A DNA stretch of 64,000 bases, taken from the NCBI RefSeq assembly GCF_950101795.1, contig NZ_CATNLZ010000032.1, forward strand, positions 62,001-126,000. The letters are read 5' to 3'. The translations under genes and the position numbers were made by a program. Origin of the DNA: Nocardioides sp. T2.26MG-1 (GTDB lineage: Bacteria; Actinomycetota; Actinomycetes; Propionibacteriales; Nocardioidaceae). Shown in pieces: positions 33,977 through 42,455 of the stretch (the stretch's first letter is position 1; each line of letters begins with the position of its first letter). Below the pieces are notes generated by a model. That model was not told the DNA's origin. It saw nothing but the letters and a program-made list of their open reading frames with translations, and ran no database searches.

Positions 33977-35463
33977 CGCTGAACCGACATTCGCCACGTC
34001 GTGTCGAAGAGTTCCAGCTCGGCGGGATGGAGTTGATGCTGAACGACGAACGACCTGTGCTTGATCCGCCATAGCCCTTGCCCGGTGCCCAGCGTCGGCA
34101 GCAGAGACTGCTCTGTGCCAGTCAGTCCGAGAGCAGCGGCGGTGGAGCCGAGCTGGTCGGACTCCTGCCGGTAGACCACTCGCGTCTCAGCGTTGGCCAA
34201 CAGTGACAAGGCAAGGGCTCGCATGGCCGAGCCTTGGTCGCCGACGTTGTCGAGGTCGGAGAGCTTGTGAAAGATCAGCATGTTGGCGATGCCGTAGTGC
34301 CGTGCCAGTCGCCAGTGGGCATCCATCCGCCGCAGCAGGGCCGGGTGGGACATGAGCCGCCACGCCTCGTCGTAAACGACCCAGCGTTGGCCACCGTTCG
34401 GGTCCAGCAGTGCGGACTCCATCCAGGCTGACGCGCACGTCATCAGCACCGAGATCAATGTGGCGTTCTCCGTGACGCGGGACAGGTCGAGGGAGACCAT
34501 CGGCAGCGTCGGGTCGAACCGCACGGTCGATGGGCCGTCGAAGAGTCCGGCCAGGTCGCCCGCGACGAGGCGGCGCAGCGCGTGACCGGCGAGCCGGCCG
34601 TCCTCAGCAAGCCGCCCATCGGAGTCGGTGGACGGATCGGGAGCGAGCAACCGGTCGACGATCATCGGCAACACCGGGACCTCCGACGAGCGCACCGTCT
34701 CAGCGAGGGCGACGTCGATGGCGGTGTGCTCCAGCGGCGTGAGCCTACGATCGAGCACGGTCTCCGCCAGAGCGCCGACCAGTTCACGTCGTCTCGCAGT
34801 CACTTGTGCCGCCCACTGCTGGTCATCGAGGCCAGCCGGCCGGTGGCCCTGGTCGAGCGGGTTGAGCCGATTGGGCATCCCGTGCCCGAGTGCGATCGCC
34901 TTGCCGCCGACCGCCTCGGCGACAGCGGTGTGCTCACCTTTCGGGTCGCCGGGCACGTAGACGCGGCGGCCGAACGGAATCGAGCGGGTGTAGAGACTCT
35001 TGGCCAGTGCGGACTTGCCAGAGCCGACAATCCCGGCCAGCACGAGGTTCGGCGCGGTGATCAGCCCGCGGGCGTAGAGGACCCACGGGTCGTAGACGAA
35101 CGAGCTTCCCGAGTAGAGGTCCTGGCCGACGAAGACGCCATCGCTTCCGAGACCGCCTTCAGCGAGGAATGGGTACGCCCCCGCCAGCGTCGCGGACGTG
35201 TCCTGATGGCGGGGGAGTCGTAGGCGTCCCGGCGTACGGAGCGCGGCGGGACCAGGTTCGCCGGCCTTGGGCAGCACGACGGTTGCGCGCCGCTCGGCTG
35301 CCAGCTCTTCGGCCTTCGCCCTGGCGACGGTCTTGCGGGAGTCGCGGTCCTCGGCCAGCAACGACTTCGCCGCCGCCTTGCGTGCCCGCCGGTCACGACG
35401 ACGCTCCCGTTGAGGAGCAACGAGAACCGCGCTATGCAGGCGGCCTTCGTTCGAGCCCGTCAT
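33973..35463 (-). CDS. VirB4-like conjugation ATPase
   Basis: The product has 496 aa from ATG 35463 in the previous stop. After a charged N-terminus come VLAGIVGSGKSALAKSLY (Walker A, ~144-151), PGDPKGEHTAV, and VVYDEAWRLM (Walker B, ~363), then HKLSDLDNVGDQ and a C-terminal Arg-rich motif. It is shorter than classical VirB4 (~800 aa). In actinobacterial systems the N-terminal part is often supplied by a separate SCO6880-like protein, present here at 36570. It powers assembly and substrate transport by the type IV channel. Confidence 0.85.
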   Translation of the reverse strand: MTGSNEGRLHSAVLVAPQRERRRDRRARKAAAKSLLAEDRDSRKTVARAKAEELAAERRATVVLPKAGEPGPAALRTPGRLRLPRHQDTSATLAGAYPFLAEGGLGSDGVFVGQDLYSGSSFVYDPWVLYARGLITAPNLVLAGIVGSGKSALAKSLYTRSIPFGRRVYVPGDPKGEHTAVAEAVGGKAIALGHGMPNRLNPLDQGHRPAGLDDQQWAAQVTARRRELVGALAETVLDRRLTPLEHTAIDVALAETVRSSEVPVLPMIVDRLLAPDPSTDSDGRLAEDGRLAGHALRRLVAGDLAGLFDGPSTVRFDPTLPMVSLDLSRVTENATLISVLMTCASAWMESALLDPNGGQRWVVYDEAWRLMSHPALLRRMDAHWRLARHYGIANMLIFHKLSDLDNVGDQGSAMRALALSLLANAETRVVYRQESDQLGSTAAALGLTGTEQSLLPTLGTGQGLWRIKHRSFVVQHQLHPAELELFDTTWRMSVQR

Positions 35464-35861
35464 AGTGACAATCCGTGGTCGGTGGAGGAGCGCGACAGGG
35501 GAGGCTCGGGAAACCCGCGGTGGTAGGCCAGCGTGGCCTCCGCCTCGTGCGCGTCCGCGATGACATCGCCAACCTGTCGCACCATCTCGCCAGCCCGGTG
35601 GAGATCCCACGACACCCGGTACGCAGCCGAGCGAGCCTTCGGAGAGTCCGCCGGCACCCACTCCGTTTGCCGCTGACCTCCATCGTGGAACGCTGCGATC
35701 TGGTGCAGCGACTGGCTCAGGGACGCGACCGCTGAGGTGAGGGACCCGAGCACCGAGTAGATGTCGCGCGGGTCGTCGATGGACCGGGTCGCATGTGCCA
35801 GAGCACGCAGGACTGTCTGGACTTCGTCGGCGTCAGCCGGCGCGTTCTCGAACGTGGGCAT
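35460..35861 (-). CDS. Conserved transfer-region protein, 133 aa
   Basis: ATG 35861 lies five bases after AAGGAGG. The protein is helical (DEVQTVLRALAHATRSID, VLGSLTSAVASLSQSLHQI, SWDLHRAGEMVRQVGDVI) with no enzyme motif. A frameshifted paralogue lies at 625-1046, showing that the family is carried by more than one element. ATGA overlap with the VirB4-like gene suggests a structural or accessory role in transfer; function unknown. Confidence 0.7.
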   Translation of the reverse strand: MPTFENAPADADEVQTVLRALAHATRSIDDPRDIYSVLGSLTSAVASLSQSLHQIAAFHDGGQRQTEWVPADSPKARSAAYRVSWDLHRAGEMVRQVGDVIADAHEAEATLAYHRGFPEPPLSRSSTDHGLSL

Positions 35862-35866
35862 CGGGG

Positions 35867-35901
35867 CCTCCTTCTCGATCTGATCGAGAAGGAGGTGTGC
35901 C
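35867..35901 (-). promoter_or_regulatory. Perfect 14-bp palindrome over the ribosome site
   Basis: Arms 35867-35880 and 35882-35895 are exact inverted copies separated by one base, next to a GGCACACCT box (35893-35901). In the minus-strand transcript the 3' arm ends in AAGGAGG, the ribosome site of the 133-aa gene. The 5' arm has the same CACCUCCUU string as the anti-Shine-Dalgarno end of 16S rRNA. Folding would hide the start; the dyad could also bind a protein as DNA. An imperfect partner GGTACACC lies 11 bases beyond the box. Confidence 0.6.
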
Positions 35902-35983
35902 GGGGTGGAACTGGTACACCCGCGCACGAGCTGGCGACCTCGAAGCCGAGGTGGTGATCGGTCTCCGGTGAGAGGATCGCTGC

Positions 35984-36490
35984 ATGAGCACCAACCACAC
36001 GGGCAGCGATGCCGAGGCGGTGTACGACGCGTGCCGGTCAGTCCCGGCGGGGATGGTCATCACGTACGCCGATCTGGCTCTTCTGGTCGGCAGGCCGTCG
36101 AGCCACAGCCGCACAGTGTCGACGATCCTGGGCCATCGTCCCGGAGCTGACGACCCCAATACCGATATCCCGTGGTGGCGAGTCGTCCGCACGGACGGAA
36201 CCCTGCTCGACCTCGACCAGATCACGGGGCCGCGGGCACAGTGGGTCGGTTGGGCGCTCGACCAGCTCGCCGACGACGGCGTTCCCCTCGTGGGCACGGG
36301 GCCGCGCCGACGTGTCGACATGCGCGAAGCTAAGCGGATGCCCATCCCTGATGGCATCACCCCGTGGGTGGCCGCGCCGAAGTCAGGTACAAGTCGAACA
36401 ACGGGCAGGACGGTCCGAGAGGCCGTGCCGTGCTGGCGTCACGAGAAGGTCCAGTACTCATGCCGCGATTGCTCGCCCGGGCGCCCCTGA
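35984..36490 (+). CDS. Alkyltransferase-like (MGMT-family) protein
   Basis: The product has 168 aa. Residues ~10-105 match the DNA-binding domain of O6-alkylguanine alkyltransferases: VPAGMVITYADLALLVG (recognition helix) and IPWWRVVRTDG. The active-site motif PCHR is replaced by PWWR, so the methyl-accepting Cys is missing. Such alkyltransferase-like proteins bind alkylated guanine and hand it to nucleotide excision repair. The C-terminal ~45 residues (with CWRHEKVQYSC) are atypical. It lies divergent from the VirB4 operon, probably as cargo. Confidence 0.7.
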   Translation: MSTNHTGSDAEAVYDACRSVPAGMVITYADLALLVGRPSSHSRTVSTILGHRPGADDPNTDIPWWRVVRTDGTLLDLDQITGPRAQWVGWALDQLADDGVPLVGTGPRRRVDMREAKRMPIPDGITPWVAAPKSGTSRTTGRTVREAVPCWRHEKVQYSCRDCSPGRP

Positions 36491-36530
36491 CACCCCAGGC
36501 TCGCCGAGCAGGGCTTCGAGACAAAGGGCG

Positions 36531-36564
36531 GCGGCGCACTGCGCCTGCGTCGACTTAGCGCCGC
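36531..36564. terminator. Possible hairpin between convergent genes
   Basis: GCGGCGC (36531-36537) and GCGCCGC (36558-36564) form a 7-bp inverted repeat with a 20-base loop just beyond the end of the SCO6880-like gene. Confidence 0.35.
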
Positions 36565-36569
36565 GCGAG

Positions 36570-38033
36570 CTACACGCACCTACACAGCGGAAGCGCGGCT
36601 GACGAGAACGCCTGGGCTTGCTGTCCCCAGAGCCGACGGGTCTCGCACAACGCTTGGATAGCGGCCTGCTCGATGTCGGCGACGGCCCGTTCGAGCTCGT
36701 CGGGGTCTTGGGCGCTGACGGCGATGAGACCGGTGGTGCGGAGAACGCCGTGACCTGCGGTCAGGTCGGCTTCCTGTTGGAGGACGTCGTTGTATTCGGC
36801 GGACTGCTGGGCGTCCTCGATCTGGCCGATCCGCTGACGTTGGGCGGCATCGGAGATGTACTCGGTCTTCTTCTTGCGGATGTCGCGGGCAGCCTGGTCG
36901 GTGCGCATGGGCGTGTACAGGAGCGTGAAGGTGCGTCGCACGCCCGAGGAGAGCAGCACGGGTGCGAGAAAGCCGGGGTAGACGAGGGAGCGCGGCCATT
37001 CGCTGATCCAGAGCACGCAGTGGTGTGCGGAGTCGCTGCGTACGCTCGACCAGTTCTCGGTGACGGCGACCGGGCCGGCTGTGGCGAGGTCGCGGCCGAG
37101 TTCGCCGTGACGCTCTAGGGCCCCGGCCACCACGGGGTCGTACGCGGAGCGGAGGATGACTGCGAGGTCGCCGGGCGCCAGCCAGCCCGACGGGGCGAGG
37201 TCGGCCGCGCGGAGTGCCGCCGTCAGGGTGGACATCTCTTGCCGGAGCACGGCAGCCGCTCCTCGGTTGCCGCCACCGGCGGCACGGATGGCGCGACCGG
37301 CGGCCTTCATGTCGAGTGAGATCGACACCGTGCTCGCGTGACGCTCACCAGCAGGTCCGGCGCGGTCGATCAGTTCGCCGTACGTCGTCGAGGTCCAGGA
37401 GGTGTCGTGGGTTCCGTGCTGGGACCACCACTCTGCGAGTCCCTTTCCGGAGTCGGGCAGCGTCCGCTCCATCACCTGCAACGAGGCGATGCGCCCCGAA
37501 CGGCACGCCGTGGCGAGGACTCGGCCCCAGCTCGTGACCCGGCGCTGTTGCTCGATCGGGTCGAGCAGGATGAAGGCTGGGTGGGTGACGCCGACGATGG
37601 CAGTCAGCGTCGCGGTGTGGGGGTCGTGGACCATGACCGCGCCGGACTCGGGGTCGAGCCACTGACGAAGGCGTGCGGCATCGCCCGGAAGCGACAGAGT
37701 GCCAGCAGGTCGAGGCTTCACGATGTGTCGACGGAACAACAACTGCCCGCCGGTGGACCGCCAGACCCAGCGGCTGACCACGGGGAGCCACTCGATCAGC
37801 TTGCGACCGCCGACCCCGATGAACGCCAGGGATGCGCAGAGCAGCAGCACGGGGACGACGTACATCAGAGAGGGTCCGCCGCCGAAGTAGAGCGCAAACA
37901 CCAGCATGATCGCTCCGAACCCGACCACGACGAGTTGCGAGCCGGACAGTCCCAGGAGCACGCCTCGCCGTGTCAGACGGGAGAACTTCACCGAGGCGAG
38001 CGCGTAGTCGTGTGCAGTCGTTGGGTTGCTCAT
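36570..38033 (-). CDS. SCO6880-family conjugation protein
   Basis: The product has 487 aa. Two membrane segments near residues 30-50 and 58-75 (VVVGFGAIMLVFALYF, MYVVPVLLLCASLAFIG) follow a short cytoplasmic start, and a large soluble domain follows (TATLTAIVGVTHPAF, ASLQVMERTLPDSG, SEWPRSLVYPGFL). This is the pattern of SCO6880-like (PrgI-associated) proteins of actinobacterial conjugative elements, which replace the N-terminal part of VirB4. It probably sits in the inner-membrane ring with the VirB4-like ATPase. Confidence 0.85.
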   Translation of the reverse strand: MSNPTTAHDYALASVKFSRLTRRGVLLGLSGSQLVVVGFGAIMLVFALYFGGGPSLMYVVPVLLLCASLAFIGVGGRKLIEWLPVVSRWVWRSTGGQLLFRRHIVKPRPAGTLSLPGDAARLRQWLDPESGAVMVHDPHTATLTAIVGVTHPAFILLDPIEQQRRVTSWGRVLATACRSGRIASLQVMERTLPDSGKGLAEWWSQHGTHDTSWTSTTYGELIDRAGPAGERHASTVSISLDMKAAGRAIRAAGGGNRGAAAVLRQEMSTLTAALRAADLAPSGWLAPGDLAVILRSAYDPVVAGALERHGELGRDLATAGPVAVTENWSSVRSDSAHHCVLWISEWPRSLVYPGFLAPVLLSSGVRRTFTLLYTPMRTDQAARDIRKKKTEYISDAAQRQRIGQIEDAQQSAEYNDVLQQEADLTAGHGVLRTTGLIAVSAQDPDELERAVADIEQAAIQALCETRRLWGQQAQAFSSAALPLCRCV

Positions 38034-38036
38034 CGT

Positions 38037-39353
38037 TCAGTCCCTCTTCCCGTTGGGCTGGGCGGGCATTGAGTCCGCGACGTGGGGTGGCATTGGTGCG
38101 CCCGAGGGTGAGACAGGGGTCTTCTGGGCGGCGTCTGCCTGTTGCGACGCGGCACCGCCGACCGCCTTGCCGGTCCGGACTCCAGCCCTCGCGGCCTCTT
38201 TCGCCACAACAACGCCCGCTGCGACGCCGCCAGCAGCAGCCCCGCCCGCGGCAGCCCCGCCCGCGGCAGCCCGGCCTCCTCCTGAGGAGGCCGCGGCCGC
38301 ACCTCCGGTCGACGGACCTGTCCCGGTTGGCGCGGCGGTCGGCGCGGGTGAACCGCCACCATGGACCCCACTTCCACCGCCGTCGAGCACCTTGCTCGGC
38401 TGCGAACTCGGAGCACGGTTCATCGGGATCGGCATCGGGCGGTTGAGCGCCGACTTGCCTTCCTGCTCGGACGACATCGCGTGGTACATGTCGAAGCCCA
38501 TGAAGTTGATCGCCTTGTAGGTCATGTACGGCGCGAACCCGGCCATCAGCATCAGCACGACGCCGGCGATCGGTTCGGAGACCGACTGGATGTCGCTGTC
38601 GATGGGTGCGGAGACCTGCGCGGTGGCGAGCAGGAAGATCACCACCAGGACGACCTTCGAGAGGATCAGGGCGATCACGAACGATGCCCACTTGCTTACC
38701 CAGCCGCGCGTGTGGTCCCAGCTCGACCCCGCGAGGGCAATCGGAGCGAACACGATCGCGATGAGCAGGAGTGCCTTGCGGACGAGCAGGCTGATCCACA
38801 CGATGCCTGCCGCTCCGATGGCAAGGCCAGCGATGAAGATCGTCAGGATCGCACCCGCGCCGGGCGCCGCGAGGTTGAGGCCGACGAGGCCGGCGGTAAG
38901 CAGGGCGACGCGGTCGCCCATCTCCTCCATGTTGGTCCCAGCCGCGTTGACGATGCCGATGCAGAGCTGGTCGGTGACCTCCAAGGCCGTCGCCAGCAGA
39001 GCGAGCGCGACGAAGGAGCCGAGGATCGACTTCGCCAGCCCGAGGGCTGCTCGCGACAGTGCGGCTGGTTCGCGTCGGATCATGCCCCCGATGACTTGCA
39101 GCATGAAGAAGCCGAGCATCACGAAGACGGCGATGCCGAAGAGGATGTTGTAGACCTTGGTGTACTGACTGCTGGTGACATCGACCATCGTGGTTGAGTC
39201 GAAGACCTTCCACACCGCATCGAACATCCAGCCCGCAGCGTGCCCCATGCCCTGAGCCAGCCAGTCGAAGGGCGCTGACACCAGCGCTCCAGCCGCGTCG
39301 CCCGCGACATCGCACACGGGTGAGATGACAGGTACATCGCAGACGTCGACCAT
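38037..39353 (-). CDS. VirB6/TrbL-like channel protein
   Basis: The product has 438 aa. At least five to six hydrophobic segments lie between residues ~60 and 300 (for example ILFGIAVFVMLGFFML, LTIFIAGLAIGAAGIVW, FVIALILSKVVLVVIFLL). The C-terminal ~130 residues are low-complexity Ala/Gly/Pro (repeated GGAAA units) and probably cytoplasmic. This is the polytopic core of the type IV secretion channel. It lies between the small pilin-like gene and the SCO6880-like gene. Confidence 0.85.
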   Translation of the reverse strand: MVDVCDVPVISPVCDVAGDAAGALVSAPFDWLAQGMGHAAGWMFDAVWKVFDSTTMVDVTSSQYTKVYNILFGIAVFVMLGFFMLQVIGGMIRREPAALSRAALGLAKSILGSFVALALLATALEVTDQLCIGIVNAAGTNMEEMGDRVALLTAGLVGLNLAAPGAGAILTIFIAGLAIGAAGIVWISLLVRKALLLIAIVFAPIALAGSSWDHTRGWVSKWASFVIALILSKVVLVVIFLLATAQVSAPIDSDIQSVSEPIAGVVLMLMAGFAPYMTYKAINFMGFDMYHAMSSEQEGKSALNRPMPIPMNRAPSSQPSKVLDGGGSGVHGGGSPAPTAAPTGTGPSTGGAAAASSGGGRAAAGGAAAGGAAAGGVAAGVVVAKEAARAGVRTGKAVGGAASQQADAAQKTPVSPSGAPMPPHVADSMPAQPNGKRD

Positions 39354-39380
39354 CGTCGTTTTCCTCTCATGCTTGCCCGG

Positions 39381-39698
39381 TCAGACGGACTGGCCGACGT
39401 TCCAGAAGAAGTTGACGAGGGCGACGGACGCGCCGGTGATGATCGCGGCACCGAGCCCGACCAGGACGCCGAACTTGCCGCGACCAGCCAAATGCGGGTT
39501 GGACGAGTTCGCGCCGAGTGCCCAGACAACCGCCGAAACGATCAGCGCGAGCACGGCGAGGATGAGGCCGACGGTCATCGTCGCGCCGACGATGTTCTTG
39601 AGCTGGCCGATGCCCGGCAGTCCGTTGGAGTTCGGGCCGATGTTGATGTCTTGCGGCAACAGCGACAAGACGGCGGTGGGTAGTCCGAGATTGATCAC
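39381..39698 (-). CDS. DUF6112-like small membrane protein (pilin-like), copy 1
   Basis: GTG 39698 gives 105 aa with two membrane segments (MTVGLILAVLALIVSAVVWAL and FGVLVGLGAAIITGASVALV) around a short polar loop, the VirB2/pilin-like layout. A paralogue lies at 42156-42449. Such proteins probably form part of the transfer channel or pilus. A long hairpin precedes the start. Confidence 0.75.
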   Translation of the reverse strand: MINLGLPTAVLSLLPQDINIGPNSNGLPGIGQLKNIVGATMTVGLILAVLALIVSAVVWALGANSSNPHLAGRGKFGVLVGLGAAIITGASVALVNFFWNVGQSV

Positions 39699-39699
39699 G

Positions 39700-39742
39700 A
39701 TTCCTCCTGAGTGAGTGAACGGCTCACTCGCTCAGGTGTTCG
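39700..39742 (-). promoter_or_regulatory. ACACCU-box hairpin leader of the DUF6112-like gene
   Basis: On the minus strand CGAACACCT overlaps a 13-base arm (39724-39736) that pairs with 39706-39718 with a single mismatch and a five-base loop. AGGAGG follows directly from the 3' arm, eight bases before GTG 39698. Confidence 0.55.
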
Positions 39743-39787
39743 GGCCGTGCCGCCACGAGTCTCGGAGGTGTACGGAACAATGTCGGC

Positions 39788-41071
39788 ATGGACGATAACG
39801 AGCAGCCTAATGACGGTGAGCTGGTTCCCGTTGAAGGCGGCGAGCACGTCGTCATAAGCGACGGAGATGGTCTTGCCGTAATCGGAGACTCACAGGCCGT
39901 GGAGCAGTACCTCCGCCGAAAGGGCCTGTGGGAGGCATCGACGAGCCTCGACCTCAGTTGGCTTCGTCCAGTGCTTACGTTCGGCGCCGAAGCGGCCCAC
40001 TCAGCCGCAGAGGCAGCCGCCAACTCGGGCCGATGGGTGAAGCTGACCGTGGAGTCAGCGGAGGACGCCAAACAGCATGGCCTCATGGACACAAAGACGC
40101 CGGGTGTGCGTTGGTTGATGGCAGGGAAGCCCGGCGACATCAGCAAGTGGCTGGCGACCGAGACCGGGCCGATGGCGTCCGCCGCCACTAACCCGGAGGC
40201 TCTCTCCGGACTTGCTTCCCTCCTCTCGAACGCCGCAGGTGCAATGGCTCAGCTTGAGAGGAAGCACGAGGTCCGTGAGATCTCGGAGCTTCTCACCGCC
40301 ATCGACGGGAAGCTCGATGACGTACGACGGGCTCAGCGGGACGGGGTCTTGGCGAAGCTGGACGGCGTCTCGTTTGCGATCAGCGAAGCGTTGAGCATCC
40401 GCGAGAAGACGGGACATGTCTCCGCGCCGTCGTGGTCGAAGGTTCAGCATCTCACTGCGGACATCGCTGAGATCGAATCGAATGCCCTTCGTGCCCTGGA
40501 CGCGCTGGCGTCGAAGGCAGGATCGGCCGCGAAGGTTCGGGAGTTAGCGAAGCACGCACCAGAGATCGCCAGTGAGGTGGACGTCTGGCTATCGGTCCTT
40601 GCTCGGTGTTTCCAGCTCCACGAAGAGGCCGCTGTGCTCGAACTCGACCTTGTCAGCGAGGTCGCCCCGGCCGACCTCGACGGCCACAGGCTTGCGTTGA
40701 GAGAGTCGCGCGACGGACTGCGCGAACGCATTACTAACACGACCATCGGGCTAGTGGGACGGCTCGACAAGGCAGCCAAGGACGCAGACGTCCAGGTCCT
40801 GCTCCACTCGCGCAGCGTCAGCGCGATCGTGCAGTCGAGCAACCAGGTCGGGGACTCGGTCATCGCGTTCCACGGACCTCTGGGTATCGAGGCCGAGCGC
40901 GAGACCGTTTCGTCCACTCGGTGGCGGACCGCCTTGGGGAGGCCCACGCAGCTCAAGGCGGCAGCCAAAGAGGCGGGAACAAAGGCAGCGTACGGAGCCG
41001 GCGCCGCGGTCCTCACCGTCGGGAGCGTCCTGGTAGCACGCGCGGCAACCGACAAAGATCTCGGCGCGTAG
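39788..41071 (+). CDS. Helical protein with C-terminal hydrophobic segment, 427 aa
   Basis: ATG 39788 starts an acidic N-terminus, then long helices with coiled-coil character (LTAIDGKLDDVRRAQRDGVL; LTADIAEIESNALRALDAL). A hydrophobic stretch near the end (YGAGAAVLTVGSVLVA) could insert into a membrane. No enzymatic motif was recognised. It lies on the plus strand within an otherwise minus-strand transfer region and is followed by a DUF3024 gene, so it is cargo. Membrane-perturbing or exclusion functions are possible but not shown. Confidence 0.6.
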   Translation: MDDNEQPNDGELVPVEGGEHVVISDGDGLAVIGDSQAVEQYLRRKGLWEASTSLDLSWLRPVLTFGAEAAHSAAEAAANSGRWVKLTVESAEDAKQHGLMDTKTPGVRWLMAGKPGDISKWLATETGPMASAATNPEALSGLASLLSNAAGAMAQLERKHEVREISELLTAIDGKLDDVRRAQRDGVLAKLDGVSFAISEALSIREKTGHVSAPSWSKVQHLTADIAEIESNALRALDALASKAGSAAKVRELAKHAPEIASEVDVWLSVLARCFQLHEEAAVLELDLVSEVAPADLDGHRLALRESRDGLRERITNTTIGLVGRLDKAAKDADVQVLLHSRSVSAIVQSSNQVGDSVIAFHGPLGIEAERETVSSTRWRTALGRPTQLKAAAKEAGTKAAYGAGAAVLTVGSVLVARAATDKDLGA

Positions 41072-41082
41072 GAGGGCCGACA

Positions 41083-41417
41083 ATGGCGCTTCCCGAGACC
41101 GACCTGGCCCGCATCAGGAAGTGGTGCGACTCCATCTGGCCAGAGCATATGTGGGACAAGGCGAGGGTCGAGGTCGACGTCGCTCCGACCCAGGTGACCA
41201 TCGTCGAAGTCGCCGACCCGACTGGATGGGTGGCCCGGTGCCGACGCGATTCCCCATCGCTCGACTCCGCTACACGAACGCCACCGGCCAGTGGGCGATC
41301 TACTGGCGGGATCGGAACCTGAAGTTCCACGAGTACCACCACAAGCGGCCCTCGCAGAACGTCCAGTCGCTGCTCGACCACATCCGCGACAGCAAGGACC
41401 CGATCTTCTTCGGTTAG
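41083..41417 (+). pseudogene. DUF3024 protein, frameshifted
   Basis: ATG 41083 (GGAGGG upstream) begins LPETDLARIRKWCDS and continues to TIVEVADP; the rest (PTRFPIARLRYTNATGQWAIYWRDRNLKFHEY, read in parts) continues in another frame to 41417. Restoring one C in the CCC run at 41217-41219 would join the frames as ADP-DWMGGPVPTRF, the normal DUF3024 sequence. Either a recent inactivation or a sequencing error. DUF3024 proteins are small and of unknown function. Confidence 0.75.
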
Positions 41418-41418
41418 T

Positions 41419-42159
41419 TCAGTCGCCGAGGCCGATGCCAAGCGACGTCGCGATCCGCGTGGGCTCCAGCGGTGGGTGCGGCGTACGGCGAATCGGTTTG
41501 GCTCCCTCGACGATGCGGTCCGGGTTGATGGCCGTATGGGAGATGTCGTAGCCGCCCCAGGGTGAGCGGCCAGGGACGTGCCGCGTGCCGAAGGGGCGAC
41601 GCTCCGTGATCATCGGCGCACCGGGCACCTGCATGGACTCGGGGTAGTGCTCGGCGATCCACTTCTTCGTGGCTTTGGACATCTGGTCCCTGTCCATCGC
41701 GCGCAACCTCGCCGGTACGATCGGGAGTTCGCGCCAGCCGGGGAGCGCGTGGTCGTGCCACAACTCGACAGCGACGTTCTCGTGGTCGGTGATCGCGTTC
41801 CACTCGCACGGTTCACAGATCGCCTGGTACATCAGAGCGCCGACGCACTGGCACGAATCGTGCCGGTCGGCGTGCTGCCACGGCTCGCAACGCAGGTCAG
41901 TCGTGTAGAGCGCGAAGCCGTGGCCCGCGACTCGGGCGTTGTCGGGGACCGTGATCGAGTGGCGCCACATCCGGCTGTTGACGTGGGTCGTGTCATGTGA
42001 GTGCAGGAACACCCAGTGCTCCATGGCGGCGTCAAGCTCTGCCGGCGGGTAGTACGCCGTCGTGAAGTGCAGCGGCGCTCCGTGCCATTCAGGAACGGCC
42101 TCCAGGCGGGCCTCGTGGAGCATCCCCGCGATGTCGAAGGCGAGTTGCTCGTCGGTCAC
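41419..42159 (-). CDS. Cys-containing conserved element protein, 246 aa
   Basis: GTG 42159 lies in the stop of the DUF6112-like gene. The protein has conserved-looking aromatic and His residues (PLHFTTAYYPPAEL, HDHALPGW) and a Cys cluster (CEPWQHADRHDSCQC and CEPCEW) that could bind zinc. I do not recognise a catalytic fold with certainty. Tight coupling to the transfer operon suggests an element-maintenance function. Confidence 0.6.
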   Translation of the reverse strand: MTDEQLAFDIAGMLHEARLEAVPEWHGAPLHFTTAYYPPAELDAAMEHWVFLHSHDTTHVNSRMWRHSITVPDNARVAGHGFALYTTDLRCEPWQHADRHDSCQCVGALMYQAICEPCEWNAITDHENVAVELWHDHALPGWRELPIVPARLRAMDRDQMSKATKKWIAEHYPESMQVPGAPMITERRPFGTRHVPGRSPWGGYDISHTAINPDRIVEGAKPIRRTPHPPLEPTRIATSLGIGLGD

Positions 42160-42449
42160 AGCGTTGCCCCTACGTCGAGGAGCCAGTTGGCCCATGCAAG
42201 CGCCCCGCCGGTGAGTACCGCGCCGCCGAGGGCGACGAACAGCCCGACCTTCGCCCTGCTCGCGGTCTGCCAACTGCCTTGAGCAGAGCCGACGGCCCAG
42301 ATCGCCGCGGAGATGACAACCATCAGGACGGCGACGATCAGCCCGTAGGTCAGCAGTGCGCCAACGATCGCGCGGAGCTGGCTGGCGCCGCCGACAGCAC
42401 CGAAGTCGGGGCCAACGAGGGGTACAAGTGCGGGGATCGTCATGGTCAT
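42156..42449 (-). CDS. DUF6112-like small membrane protein (pilin-like), copy 2
   Basis: The product has 97 aa with two membrane segments (LLTYGLIVAVLMVVISAAIWAV and GLFVALGGAVLTGGALAWANW, read in parts). It has the same layout and similar loop positions as the 105-aa protein at 39381. It lies six bases after the M23 peptidase gene. Two paralogues may form different parts of the channel or pilus. Confidence 0.75.
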   Translation of the reverse strand: MTMTIPALVPLVGPDFGAVGGASQLRAIVGALLTYGLIVAVLMVVISAAIWAVGSAQGSWQTASRAKVGLFVALGGAVLTGGALAWANWLLDVGATL

Positions 42450-42455
42450 CAGGTG

